A stretch of DNA of 52,439 nucleotides from Lacticaseibacillus camelliae DSM 22697 = JCM 13995 (GTDB lineage Bacteria > Bacillota > Bacilli > Lactobacillales > Lactobacillaceae). Shown one piece after another: positions 27,949 to 38,007 of the stretch; within the stretch, counting starts at the first letter, position 1, and the number at the start of each line of letters is the position of its first letter. Made by a program: the position numbers and the translations under genes. The notes under the pieces were generated by a model. It was not told the DNA's origin, searched no databases, and worked only from the letters and a program-made list of their open reading frames with translations. The stretch lies in assembly GCF_001311195.1 (NCBI RefSeq), contig NZ_BBAJ01000008.1, positions 1 through 52,439 on the forward strand, written 5' to 3'.

Positions 27949-29394
27949 ATGGAAGAAAGCAAAAAGCTGCGCTGGTACAACGTTGCCCTGATCGCCTTCG
28001 TGGCCGTGTGGGGCCTGGGCAACGTCGTCAACAATTACGCCCAGCAGGGTCTTTCCGTGGTCACTTCATGGGTGCTCATCATGCTGCTGTATTTTGTGCC
28101 GTATGCGCTGATCGTCGGCCAGCTGGGATCGGCATTCAAGGACGAAAGCGGCGGTGTGTCCAGCTGGATCAAGCGAACATCGACGAAGCGCCTGGCCTAT
28201 TATGCGGCCTGGACCTACTGGGTGGTGCACGTGCCATATCTGGCGCAAAAGCCGCAGGGTATCCTGATTTCGCTGAGTTGGCTCTTTAAGGGCAACGGTA
28301 AGTTCGTCAACGAGGTATCTTCGATCACAGTGTCGTTGATTTGCCTGGCGCTGTTTCTCGCGTTCCTCTGGTTATCGTCGCGCGGCTTGACCACCCTGAA
28401 TCGCATTGGTTCTGTGGCGGGGACCGCGATGTTCATCATGTCACTGCTGTTCATCATTCTGGCGGTGTCTGCGCCGTTCATGGTGAAAGGGACACCAATC
28501 GCCACGCCGCGCATGGACCGGCTCAGCACATACCTGCCGAACTTCAACCTGAATTACTTCACCACTTTGTCGATGCTGGTGTTTGCCGTTGGCGGCGCGG
28601 AGAAAATTTCGCCATATGTCAACAGCACGAAGCACGCCAGCAAGGAATTTCCGCTGGGGATGCTAGTGCTGGCTGGCATGGTCGCCTTGTGCGCGATCCT
28701 TGGCAGTTTTGGGATGGGCATGCTGTTCAACTCGCGCCACATTCCGCAGGATTTGATGGCCAACGGGGCTTACCTTGCCTTTGCCAAGCTCGGTGGGTAC
28801 TACCACGTCGGCAACTTGTTCGTGATCTTGTACGCGCTGGCCCAAACGATGGCGCAGATATCAGCGCTTGCGTTTTCAATCGATGCGCCGCTGAAAATCT
28901 TGCTGGGCGACGCGGACCCGGCCTTTGTGCCGCGCGGGTTGCGCAAGCTGAACAAGAACGGGACACCGGTGAACGGATACCTGATGACAGGGGTGCTGGT
29001 CAGTTTGCTGATTGTGGTGCCGGCCTTGGGCATCGGCAACATGAATATGTTGTACAACTGGCTGCTGAACCTGAATTCTGTGGTCATGCCGTTGCGGTAC
29101 CTCTGGGTGTTCCTGGCCTACATTCTGCTGAACAAGCACCTTGACCGGTTCAAGTCGGATTACGAGTTCGTCAAAAATCCCCGGCTGGGCATGGTGATCG
29201 GCGGCTGGTGCTTCTTCTTCACCGCGTTTGCCTGCCTGATGGGGATGATGCCGAAAATCAGTTACGCCGCTGACCCGGAGACCTGGTGGTTCCAGATGGG
29301 GTTGAACGTGGTCACCCCGCTCCTGTTCTTGGCGCTTGGCCTGATCCTGCCGGCCATTGCGCGCCGGCAGCAGCCGACTCTTGCAGGTAAATAA
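27949..29394 (+). CDS. APC-superfamily amino acid permease, YjeM-like (glutamate:GABA antiporter family)
   Basis: A 12-TM amino acid transporter of 481 residues. NVALIAFVAVWGLGNVVNNY is TM1, and the rest shows regular hydrophobic spans (LICLALFLAFLWLSSRGL, ALCAILGSFGMGMLFNSR). The whole-protein pattern is like the GABA-antiporter subfamily that includes YjeM; the substrate is not known. ATG 27949 follows AGTAGGGGGAA; the longer frame from 27862 has no site. Frame intact. Confidence 0.85.
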   Translation: MEESKKLRWYNVALIAFVAVWGLGNVVNNYAQQGLSVVTSWVLIMLLYFVPYALIVGQLGSAFKDESGGVSSWIKRTSTKRLAYYAAWTYWVVHVPYLAQKPQGILISLSWLFKGNGKFVNEVSSITVSLICLALFLAFLWLSSRGLTTLNRIGSVAGTAMFIMSLLFIILAVSAPFMVKGTPIATPRMDRLSTYLPNFNLNYFTTLSMLVFAVGGAEKISPYVNSTKHASKEFPLGMLVLAGMVALCAILGSFGMGMLFNSRHIPQDLMANGAYLAFAKLGGYYHVGNLFVILYALAQTMAQISALAFSIDAPLKILLGDADPAFVPRGLRKLNKNGTPVNGYLMTGVLVSLLIVVPALGIGNMNMLYNWLLNLNSVVMPLRYLWVFLAYILLNKHLDRFKSDYEFVKNPRLGMVIGGWCFFFTAFACLMGMMPKISYAADPETWWFQMGLNVVTPLLFLALGLILPAIARRQQPTLAGK

Positions 29395-29401
29395 GTCGAA
29401 A

Positions 29402-29447
29402 AACGCCACCTTGCTTGCAATTGGCAAGGTGGCGTTTCACTTTTTTT
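29402..29447. terminator. Bidirectional terminator between permease and add
   Basis: A 13-bp perfect stem AACGCCACCTTGC / GCAAGGTGGCGTT (29402-29414 with 29424-29436), T-run 29441-29447 on plus and five A upstream for minus. Confidence 0.88.
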
Positions 29448-29456
29448 GGCGCTGAA

Positions 29457-30476
29457 TCATAGGTAACGTTGATAGTCTTTTTCAAGCCGCGCATGCAGCA
29501 CGGCTTTTTGCGCTTCAGAGCAGAAAGCCGCGTCGACGGCGGTGTGGTTGAAGGCGAGCAGGTCCTTCAGCGTCACCCCAAAGTTCTGGGCGAAGAGCCA
29601 GTACTCGCGCGTCAGGGTGGTGTTGGACACCGTGCGGTTGTCGGTGTTGATGGTGATCTTTGCGCAGGCTTCGTGCAAAGCGCGGTACGGAAATTCTTTG
29701 AGACTGCGCGCCGCCTTGGTCTGCAGGTTTGAGGTCAGACAGAGCTCGGCGGTGGCGCCGGCGTTCACAAACTGGTGAATCAGCGCCGGCTGGTCATAAA
29801 TGGCGGTGGCATGGCCGATGCGGCGAAGGCCAAGCTGCAAGGCCTTGGCAATGTTTGCCGGCTCATGGCACTCACCGGCGTGCAGCGTTAACGGGACACT
29901 GAGCTGCTGGGCCTGCTTGATGGCTGGGGCGATGGCGGCGGTAGGGAAGGCGCCTTCGTTACCGGCAAAATCACCGCCGACCAGGCCGTGAGTCAGCAGC
30001 GGGGCGGTCAGCTCGAACATGTGCCCCGTTGTCCCAAGTGGCAGCTGGCGCATTCCGCACACCAAGGCGCGGGCGATGATGTCGAACTGGCTCATCGCGC
30101 GGTGCAGCCCAGCAACGACCGCGGTAGTGGCTTCGGCGACGGACAATCCTTCGTCAGTCGATTGGTTGGGGGCAAAGCGCACCTCAATGTAGCGGACGTT
30201 TTCGGCGGCGGCCTGAGCCACCACGTCATACGCAGCCATCTCGAGGGCTTCTTTGGACTGAAGCAGCGGCCGAATGAAGTCAAAGGTCTTCAGGTAGTCC
30301 ATCAGGTCTTCACTTTCCGGCGGCGCCGTCACCAGCTTGCGCAGGTCGGCGTCGCTTGCTGGTAGCGCCAAATCGATGCGTTTGGCCAGTTTGCGGATCA
30401 TTTCCAGGCTCAGCGAGCCGTCGAGATGACAATGAAGCTCCACTTTACCGATGTCATGTAACACTTTTTCGTCCAT
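29457..30476 (-). CDS. add: Adenosine deaminase
   Basis: Zinc enzyme that converts adenosine and deoxyadenosine to inosine forms in purine salvage. Metal and catalytic residues are present: VELHCHLDGSLS near residue 13, LTLHAGECHEP (His, Glu) and ITINTDNRTVSNT (Asp pair region; usually DDP) with RIGHATAI. 339 residues, intact. AAGGAGGG 5 nt before ATG 30476. Divergent from pdp across 116 bp, so the two nucleoside salvage genes may share control. Confidence 0.92.
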   Translation of the reverse strand: MDEKVLHDIGKVELHCHLDGSLSLEMIRKLAKRIDLALPASDADLRKLVTAPPESEDLMDYLKTFDFIRPLLQSKEALEMAAYDVVAQAAAENVRYIEVRFAPNQSTDEGLSVAEATTAVVAGLHRAMSQFDIIARALVCGMRQLPLGTTGHMFELTAPLLTHGLVGGDFAGNEGAFPTAAIAPAIKQAQQLSVPLTLHAGECHEPANIAKALQLGLRRIGHATAIYDQPALIHQFVNAGATAELCLTSNLQTKAARSLKEFPYRALHEACAKITINTDNRTVSNTTLTREYWLFAQNFGVTLKDLLAFNHTAVDAAFCSEAQKAVLHARLEKDYQRYL

Positions 30477-30555
30477 GTTCGCCCTCCTTAACTACTTGCA
30501 GTGTACCATACTGGCCCGGCTGGTAATCGGTTTCAACACGCTTTTCGGATTCTGC

Positions 30556-30561
30556 TACAAT
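30556..30561 (+). promoter_or_regulatory. Putative -10 element of pdp
   Basis: TACAAT with an extended TG at 30553-30554, 32 nt before the pdp ATG. No good -35 is visible (best TTCAAC, 18 nt upstream). Confidence 0.4.
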
Positions 30562-30592
30562 AGATGTATCACACAGGAAAGCAGGGATCGCG

Positions 30593-31897
30593 ATGCGCAT
30601 GGTGGATCTGATCGCGAAAAAACGCGACGGCCAGACACTGACCAAAGAGGAAATTAACTGGATGATCACAGGCTACGTCAAGGATGAGATTCCTGACTAC
30701 CAAATGAGTGCCTTTCTGATGGCGACATACTTCAAAGGCATGGGGGACGCGGAACAGGCCGAACTGGCGCTGGCGATGCTCAATTCCGGCGACCGGCTGG
30801 ATCTCTCGGACATTCCCGGCATCAAGGTCGACAAGCACTCGACTGGCGGGGTCGGTGATAAGATCAGCATCCCCTTGACGCCGCTGGTGGCGTGCCTCGG
30901 CGTACCGGTGCCCATGATTTCTGGGCGCGGGCTTGGTCACACCGGCGGGACGCTGGACAAGCTGGAAAGTATTCCAGGGTTTCGCGTGGACTTGTCCGAG
31001 CAAGAATTCAAAGCGCAGGTCGCTACCATTCACCAGGCCATCGTCTCCGCTTCCGGCGACCTGGCTCCGGCGGATCGGCGCCTCTACGCGCTGCGGGACG
31101 TCACCGCCACGGTGGAGTCGATTCCGCTGATCGCCAGTTCGATCATGTCCAAGAAAATCGCCTCTGGCACCAATGCGTTGGTTTTCGACGTCAAGGTCGG
31201 CAACGGCGCGTTTATGAAAACCGAGGCGCAGGCGGAAAAGCTGGCGCAAGCGCTGGTGGCTATCGCCAAGCAGGCAGGGGTCAAAAGTGTGGCGCTGCTG
31301 ACGAACATGGACCAGCCGCTGGGGATCACGATCGGCAATTCGCTTGAAATTGCGGAAAGCATCGCGATCCTGAAAAACCGCGGCCCCAGGGATGTCCGTG
31401 ACCTGACCGTGACCTTAGCCGCTCACATGCTGGTGCTTGGCGGCAAGACCCAAAGTCTCGAACAGGCCATTGGCATGGCGGAAGACGCCCTGCGCGACGG
31501 GCGCGCCTTAAATGCCTTTAAACAGCTGATCAAGGCGCAAGGCGGCGACCCGGCGGTGGTGGATGATCCCCGTCTGCTGCCTCAGGCGAAGTACCGCGTG
31601 GACGTCAAGGCGACGCAAGCCGGCGTCGTGACTGGTATTGACACGGATGCGTTGGGGTTGGCCGCGATGCGCTTGGGCGGCGGCCGGGCGCAAAAGGATG
31701 ACCAACTCGATTTGGCGGTGGGCCTGGTGTTACACAAAAAGCTTGGCACCCCTGTCAGCGTTGGGGATACGCTGGCGACACTGCACACCGACAGCCAGGA
31801 CACTTCCGCCATTGAACAGGCGGTGCAGCGGGCTTTCACAATTGGCCAAAGCGCGCCGGCCAAGTTCCAGCTGATCAAAAAAGTGATTCAAGGCTAA
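30593..31897 (+). CDS. pdp: Pyrimidine-nucleoside phosphorylase
   Basis: Phosphorolysis of thymidine and uridine in pyrimidine salvage. The family signature SGRGLGHTGGTLDKLESIPG is clear, with KHSTGGVGDKISIPLTPLVA and a C-terminal PYNP domain (VGDTLATLHTD). 434 residues, intact. MRMVDLIAKK equals the usual family start, so ATG 30593 is kept although its ribosome site is modest. It has its own terminator at 31904, before the cyd operon. Confidence 0.93.
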   Translation: MRMVDLIAKKRDGQTLTKEEINWMITGYVKDEIPDYQMSAFLMATYFKGMGDAEQAELALAMLNSGDRLDLSDIPGIKVDKHSTGGVGDKISIPLTPLVACLGVPVPMISGRGLGHTGGTLDKLESIPGFRVDLSEQEFKAQVATIHQAIVSASGDLAPADRRLYALRDVTATVESIPLIASSIMSKKIASGTNALVFDVKVGNGAFMKTEAQAEKLAQALVAIAKQAGVKSVALLTNMDQPLGITIGNSLEIAESIAILKNRGPRDVRDLTVTLAAHMLVLGGKTQSLEQAIGMAEDALRDGRALNAFKQLIKAQGGDPAVVDDPRLLPQAKYRVDVKATQAGVVTGIDTDALGLAAMRLGGGRAQKDDQLDLAVGLVLHKKLGTPVSVGDTLATLHTDSQDTSAIEQAVQRAFTIGQSAPAKFQLIKKVIQG

Positions 31898-31903
31898 GCA
31901 AGG

Positions 31904-31937
31904 CACGGTTTTCCGGCAGGGAAATCGTGTTTTTTTT
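31904..31937 (+). terminator. Terminator of pdp
   Basis: CACGGTTTTCC (31904-31914) with GGGAAATCGTG (31919-31929), two G-U pairs, GGCA loop, eight T. Confidence 0.85.
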
Positions 31938-31965
31938 ATAGTCCTGGTGCTAAACTGGAACCGTA

Positions 31966-32037
31966 CAAGTGTAAGCACTTTTTTTCGACGTGGGGGACGT
32001 CGCAAATTTCGGTGCCAAATGCGGCACCGCAAGGAGG
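31966..32037 (+). promoter_or_regulatory. Structured leader of the cyd operon
   Basis: Three inverted repeats lie in order before cydA: AAGTG-TAAG-CACTT (31967-31980) followed by a T-run, CGACGT-GGGGG-ACGTCG (31986-32002), and GGTGCC-AAATGC-GGCACC (32011-32028), the last ending 2 nt before the AAGGAGG ribosome site (32031-32037). The first could be an operator or weak terminator; the last could modulate translation or protect the mRNA 5' end. Function is inference. Confidence 0.4.
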
Positions 32038-32045
32038 TTATGGCG

Positions 32046-33469
32046 ATGATTGCAGGGTTGTCTGTACTTAGTCTTGCACGGTTTCAATTTGCCATGACGA
32101 CTGTTTTCCACTTCTTCTTCGTTCCGTTTTCGATTGGGATGGCGCTTGTCACCGCAATTATGGAGACCCGATATGTGCGTACGAAGAACGAAATGTACAA
32201 AAAAATGACGAAGTTTTGGGGCAGGATCTTCCTGTTGAGCTTCGCCGTTGGGGTCGTCACCGGTATTATTCAGGAGTTCCAGTTCGGGATGAACTGGTCG
32301 AATTACTCCCGGTTCATGGGAGATATTTTTGGGGCGCCGCTGGCGATCGAAGCGCTGTTGGCATTTTTCATGGAGTCGACGTTCATCGGCCTGTGGATGT
32401 TCACGTGGGATCGCTTTAAGCCCGCCGCCCACGCCGCGTTGATTTGGTTTGTGTGGCTCGGCACGACGCTGTCGGCAATTTGGATTTTGAGCGCGAACTC
32501 GTTCATGCAGCACCCGACCGGGTTTGCCATTAATCAGGCGACTGGCCGCGTCAAGCTGGTCAACTTCATGGCCGTGATCAGTAATCCCCAGCTGTGGGTC
32601 GAGTTCCCGCACGTGGTGTTTGGCGCCTTTGTCACCGCGGCGTTTGCCGTTTCAGGCATGTCCGCCTGGCGAATCCTCAAGCACGATCACGTTGAGTTCT
32701 ACAAGAAATCCATGCGTATCGGTCTGACCATTGGGCTGGTCGCCTCAATCGGCGTGGTCGCGGTCGGCGACTTGCAGACACGGTTTATGATGAACGATCA
32801 GCCGATGAAGTTTGCGGCCACTGAAGGAATTTACAAGGATACCAAGGATCCGGCGCCATGGGCGGTCGTCGAGTTGATCGACACCAAGAATCACACGGTC
32901 AAGGATAACGTCGATGTGCCCTACCTGCTGAGCCTTTTGTCCTATCACAAAATGAGCGGCAGCGTCAAAGGCATGGACACCGTCAACAAGGAGCTGGAGA
33001 AGAAGTACGGCGCGAACAAGAATTACTACGTGCCGGTCAAGACGCTGTTCTGGTCGTTCCGGGTCATGGCCGGGATCGGCACGGGCCTAATTATCGGGGC
33101 TGCGGCTGTTTTGTGGTTCTCCCGCAAAAAGAAGGACACCATTGAGAACAAGCGGTGGCTCCTCTACCTGACGGGGCTGGCGCTGTGGCTGCCATTTATT
33201 GCCAACACCGCGGCTGGTTCATCACCGAACTGGGTCGTTACCCGTGGGTCGTGTACGGGTTGTACACGATCGCCGATGCGGTATCGCCGACCACTACCGC
33301 TGGCGAGCTGTTGTTTACGAACATTGTTTACTTCCTGATTTTCAGCCTGCTGGGCGGGGTGATGATTTATTACAGTCACCGCGTACTGGTAAAAGGGCCG
33401 GATGGACCGCTGGACACCGATTACGGGGTCGCCAAGGATCCGTTTGCTAAGGAGGCGTTCGCAAAATGA
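32046..33469 (+). CDS. cydA: Cytochrome bd ubiquinol/menaquinol oxidase subunit I, one frameshift
   Basis: Haem-binding subunit of the bd-type terminal oxidase (quinol to oxygen) in the membrane. SLARFQFAMTTVFHFFFVPF (His ligand region), GVVTGIIQEFQFGMNWSNYS, EALLAFFMESTFIGLWMF, MQHPTGFA and, after the break, NTAGWFITELGRYPWVVYG are all diagnostic. One base is missing at about 33213; corrected length 474 residues. ATG 32046 is preferred over ATG 32040 because AAGGAGG ends at 32037. Overlaps cydB by 4 nt (ATGA). Confidence 0.93.
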
Positions 33470-34473
33470 GCGGCTTACAAATTCTCTGGTTTCTGTTGCT
33501 TGCGGTCTTGTTTATTGGCTTCTTCTTCCTGGAAGGGTTTGACTACGGCGTTGGCATGGCCACTAGGCTGCTCGCCCACAACGAGGACGAGCGGACCCAG
33601 TTGGTCGCCACGATCGGTCCGCACTGGGATGGCAACGAGGTGTGGCTGATCACCGCCGGCGGGGCGATGTTCGCATCGTATCCGCTTTGGTACGCCAGCC
33701 TGTTCTCCGGATTTTACATCCTGTTCTTCCTGGTGTTGTTCGGGCTGATCATTCGCGGCGTGTCGTTTGAGTTTGCCGCTCATGCGGAAAGCGCGCGCGG
33801 ACGCAGTATCTGGCGCTGGGCGCTGTTCTGCGGCTCACTGATTCCGCCGTTCATCCTCGGAATGATTTTTACGGCGATCATTCAGCCGCTGCCGATCGAC
33901 GCGCAGGGCAATGTCTTTGCGACGCTGGGCAACCAGATCAACCTGCTGACAATCGTTGGCGGGGTGGCCGTCACGCTGATGTGCTTCATGCACGGGTTGA
34001 ACTTCATCCGGCTGAAGACCACCGGTCCGCTGCGTGCACGCGCCCGTCAGTACAACCAAGTGCTGTCCTGGGTGCTTTACGCTGGTGAGGTCGTCTTCGC
34101 GCTGCTGGTGTTCTTCTTCACGGACTTCTTTGCGAAGCGGCCAATTTCCACCACGCTGATCATTTTGCTGATCGTCTGCGCGGCGGTGATCCAGCATTAC
34201 GGGGTGCTCAAGGACAAGGAACTGGTGTCGTTCATCGGCTCCGGCATGGGGCTCGCCTTGGTGGTCGGCTTGATCTTCAACGGCCTGTTCCCACGGGTGA
34301 TGATTGCGCAAAACGCGGCGCACTCGATCATGATCGCCGACGCGTCGGCCAGTCCGCTGACGCTGGAAATTATGACCGGGGTCACCTGCGTGCTGCTGCC
34401 GATCGCGCTGGCTTACTTCATCTGGAGTTACGTGGTCTTTCACAAGCGCATCGCACCAAAAGGCAATGCCTGA
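33466..34473 (+). CDS. cydB: Cytochrome bd oxidase subunit II
   Basis: Second membrane subunit of cytochrome bd. N-terminus FLLLAVLFIGFFFLEGFDYG, then GPHWDGNEVWLITAGGAMFA and SLFSGFYILFFLVLFGLIIR, the family hallmarks. 335 residues, about nine hydrophobic spans, intact. Coupled to cydA; cydD follows 28 bp on with an AAAGGAG site. Confidence 0.93.
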   Translation: MSGLQILWFLLLAVLFIGFFFLEGFDYGVGMATRLLAHNEDERTQLVATIGPHWDGNEVWLITAGGAMFASYPLWYASLFSGFYILFFLVLFGLIIRGVSFEFAAHAESARGRSIWRWALFCGSLIPPFILGMIFTAIIQPLPIDAQGNVFATLGNQINLLTIVGGVAVTLMCFMHGLNFIRLKTTGPLRARARQYNQVLSWVLYAGEVVFALLVFFFTDFFAKRPISTTLIILLIVCAAVIQHYGVLKDKELVSFIGSGMGLALVVGLIFNGLFPRVMIAQNAAHSIMIADASASPLTLEIMTGVTCVLLPIALAYFIWSYVVFHKRIAPKGNA

Positions 34474-34501
34474 TGTTTAGGTAATCAAAGGAGTTTACAG
34501 T

Positions 34502-36240
34502 ATGATCGACAAACGACTGATGCGTTTGCCGGGCATGCGCACGATTATGACAATGCTTGCCGGGCTGGCGCTCGTGCAAGCATTTGTCATTTTAGGCCAA
34601 GGTCACTTTCTGGCCGCTGGTATCGTGCACGCCTGGCAGCGCAAACCACTGACCGGCATCTGGGTGTTCGTGATCGGGTTCGCGGTCGCCTACACCTTGC
34701 GCCAGTTCATCACCTGGATCCGGAACGTGATCGCCGAGCGGTTCGCTCGCAAGACTGCGGGTAATCTGCAGCGTCAGCTCTTGGCCAAAGTGTACGCCCT
34801 GGGACCGGCCGAAGCGGCCACCGAAGGCACCGGGAACTTGGTGACCATGGCGCTGGACGGCATTCCAGAAACGCAAAATTATATTGAACTGATTTTGAAT
34901 AAAATTCTCAACATGATGATCATTCCCTGGGTGCTGCTTGTTTACATCTTCATGCAGCAGCACCTGACCGGCATCGCGCTGCTCATCATGTTTCCGGTGA
35001 TCATCCTGTTCATGATCATCCTGCTACGCCGCCCGCGATGAATCGCAGAAGCAGTACGCCGGCTTTCAGTCGATGTCCAACCAGTTCATCGACTCGCTGC
35101 GCGGGCTTAAGACCTTGCAGCTGATGGGCATTTCCAAGCAGTACGCGGACAACGTCTACCAAGTGTCCGAGCGCTACCGCAAGCAGACGATGAAGGTGCT
35201 CAAAATTGCGATGTTGTCGAGCTTTGCGATGGACTTTTTCTCGACGCTGTCGATTGCCATCGTTGCGGTGTTCATGGGCATTGACCTCCTGAACGGGACG
35301 CTGGCGCTGTACCGCGCAATGGTCGCGCTGATTCTTGCACCGGAGTACTTCATGCCGATCCGCGAGTTCGGCAACGACTATCACGCCACGCTGAACGGCA
35401 AGAACGCGATGAATGCGGTGCTGACGGTGCTGGCCCAGCCGGTGCCGACGCCCACGCCAGGGCTGCCGGAGCTGACCGGCTGGGACCACGACGCAACGCT
35501 CGCGGCTTCACACCTGAACTTTACCTACTGGGCGGGACACCGGCGTCACCGATGCCAGCTTCTCGCTGCATGGCGGACAAAAGGTCGCCATCATCGGGCC
35601 CAGTGGTTCTGGTAAGTCTACGCTGCTGAACCTGATTGGTGGGTTCCTGCAGCCGGCTGAAGGTTCGACACCCTTTACGCTTAATGGGCACGCGCTGCCC
35701 CATTTGGCCCAGCCGGCCTGGCAGGACCACCTGTCCTACATTCCGCAGGCGCCGTACATTTTTGCGGCCTCCATTGCGGAAAATGTTAAGTTCTATCGCC
35801 CAACCGCCACTGCGGCTGAGGTGGCCGCGGCGGTTGCCCAAGCCGGCCTGACCAGCTGGCTTGAGACGCTGTCTGAGGGGCTGGAAACACGCATTGGCGA
35901 AGGCGGTCGGGGGATTTCCGGCGGTCAGGCCCAACGCATCGCGCTGGCCCGGACGCTGCTGGATACCAAACGACAAGTCTGGCTGTTTGATGAACCCACT
36001 GCCCACTTAGACATTGAAACTGAGGCCGCGCTGAAGGCGACGCTGGTGCCGCTTTTCAAGGACCGGCTGGTGATTTTTGCCACGCATCGGCTCCATTGGC
36101 TCAACCAAATGGACTGGGTGATCGTCATGGCAGAGGGCAAGATCGTGGCCCAGGGGACACCGGCGGACCTGCAAGCCCACTCGCAACCCTATCAAGCCTT
36201 GGTTGCAGAAATGCGAGGTGAGTTCAATGTTCAAAAATGA
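34502..36240 (+). CDS. cydD: ABC transporter CydD (cytochrome bd assembly), two frame breaks
   Basis: One half of the CydDC heterodimeric ABC exporter of glutathione/cysteine needed for cytochrome bd assembly (often called CydC in the cydABCD naming). Membrane half: FIDSLRGLKTLQLMGISKQY and VLKIAMLSSFAMDFFSTLSI, LILAPEYFMPIREFGNDYHA are CydD-like. ATPase half: Walker A GPSGSGKST, signature ISGGQAQRIALARTLL, Walker B VWLFDEPTAHLD, ATHR. Apparent extra bases at about 35022 and about 35535; corrected length 578 residues. It overlaps cydC by 14 nt. Confidence 0.9.
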
Positions 36241-37942
36241 CACTTGGGTCAAACCGGACCTCCGTCGGTACAAGAATCTGTTGTTCTGGTCACTGGCCCT
36301 CGGCGTACTCACCTATTTCTGCGCCGGCGCGTTGATGTTCACCTCGGGTTACCTGATCGATTTTGCGGCCACCATGCCGCTGTTTGCCGCGATTTACGTG
36401 CCGGTCGTGCTGACCCGGGCGTTTGGGATCGGGCGGCCAGTGTTTCAGTACTTGGAGCGGCTGACGTCGCACAATTGTCCTCAAGATCACGAGTCACATG
36501 CGCCGCAAGTTATACCAAGTCCTCGAAACCGACGCCGCGTTTGTGCAGGAGCATCACCAAACCGGTGACATCCTCAGCCTGCTGAGCGACGACATTGGAC
36601 ACATTCAAAACATGTATCTGCGCGCGATTTTTCCAACTGTGGTCGCCGGCACCTTAACGCTGCTGATCACGCTGGGGCTGGGCATCTTTGACTGGCGCTT
36701 TGCGCTTTGGGTCTTGCTGCTGTTGCTGGTGCAAATCGTACTGATCCCGTGGTGGGGACTGCTGATTGAAACCAAACGCAAACTGCGCCAGAAGGAGCTC
36801 ACCCAAAAAGCTTACGTGGATCTGACCGACGCCGTGCTTGGCCTTTCTGACTGGGCCATTACTCACCGCCAGGACACGTTTGTGGCCCAGGCCAGCGCGG
36901 CGACCGCCAAGTTGGCCGTGTCGACTCATCACTCCAAAATGTTTCAGTGGGCCCGCGATTTTGTCTCAGATTTGTTCTTTGGCGCGATTCCAGCAGCTTG
37001 ATGGTCTGGGCGAGCTGGTATTTTGCCGGCACGCAGCTGACCGCGGACTGGATCGGGGCCTTTGTCCTCGTGATGTTCCCGCTGTCCATGGCCTTTTCCA
37101 ACGTGGCCCAAGGGATCGGCGAGTGGCCGACGTACAAGACGGCGCTGGCTCACCTGAACGGCCTGAAGCCCACCACGCGCAGTCTGCCCAAGCAGTTGGC
37201 CGCGCCAAAGAGCGTGGGGGCGCTCAACGTGCAAAATCTGGTCTTCCAGTACGATGCGGACAGCGAGGTCCTGATCGATCAGCTGGCGCTGACGGTGAAG
37301 GCCGGCGAGAAGCTCGCCATTTTGGGCCCCAGCGGCATGGGCAAAACCACGCTGCTTCAGCTGATCTTAGGCGACCTGACGCCGACGCGCGGGGCGGTCA
37401 CGCTGGATGGTGTCAACGTGTTGCAGTACCAGGATCAGCGCACCAAGTTGTTTGCGATCCTGGACCAAAGCCCATTTCTGTTCAATACCTCCATTCTGAA
37501 CAACGTGCGGCTCGGCAACGAGTCCGCCAGCGATGAAGACGTTCAGCGCGTGCTTAAGGAAGTGCAGTTGGATGAGCTGATCGCCGGTCTGCCGAAAGGG
37601 ATGGACACTCCGGTCGAAGAGGCGGGGTTTGGCTTTTCCGGTGGGGAGCGCCAGCGGCTGTCACTGGCTCGGATCCTGCTTCAGGACGCCCCCATTGTGC
37701 TGCTTGATGAGCCAACGGTGGGACTTGATCCCATTACCGAGCAAGCGCTCTTGGATACGATGTTCAGGGTGCTGGCCGGTAAAACCGTGCTGTGGGTGAC
37801 CCATCACCTGCAAGGGGTCAGCCAGTGCGATCAGGTGATCTTCCTGGAAGATGGCAAGTTGACGATGGCCGGCAAGCCGGCGACGCTGATGGCGAATAAC
37901 GAGCGGTACCAGCGCCTGTACGCACTGGATGCCGGTGATTAA
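36227..37942 (+). CDS. cydC: ABC transporter CydC (cytochrome bd assembly), two frame breaks
   Basis: Partner half-transporter of CydD. N-terminus LFWSLALGVLTYFCAGALMF, VLTRAFGIGRPVFQYLERLT; ATPase domain with Walker A GPSGMGKTT, signature FSGGERQRLSLARILL, Walker B IVLLDEPTVGLD, and VTHHL. Frame changes at about 36472 (one extra or two missing bases) and about 36999 (one missing, restoring AIPAALMVWASWYFAG); corrected length about 571 residues. Last gene of cydABDC, followed by a terminator. Confidence 0.9.
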
Positions 37943-37947
37943 GTCAA

Positions 37948-37986
37948 AAAATGACCAGTTGGCGTGAATCGTCAGCTGGTCATTTT
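37948..37986. terminator. Terminator between cydC and the polyprenyl synthase gene
   Basis: AAAATGACCAG (37948-37958) pairs with CTGGTCATTTT (37976-37986); an A/T-rich stem end that serves both convergent genes. Confidence 0.8.
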
Positions 37987-38007
37987 GGCATGCGGGCAGC
38001 GTAAGGT

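Noticed and set aside
31966-31981. AAGTG-TAAG-CACTT as a Rex operator before cydA
   Set aside because: It is palindromic but does not match the TTGTGAAnnnnTTCACAA pattern; left as an unexplained inverted repeat.
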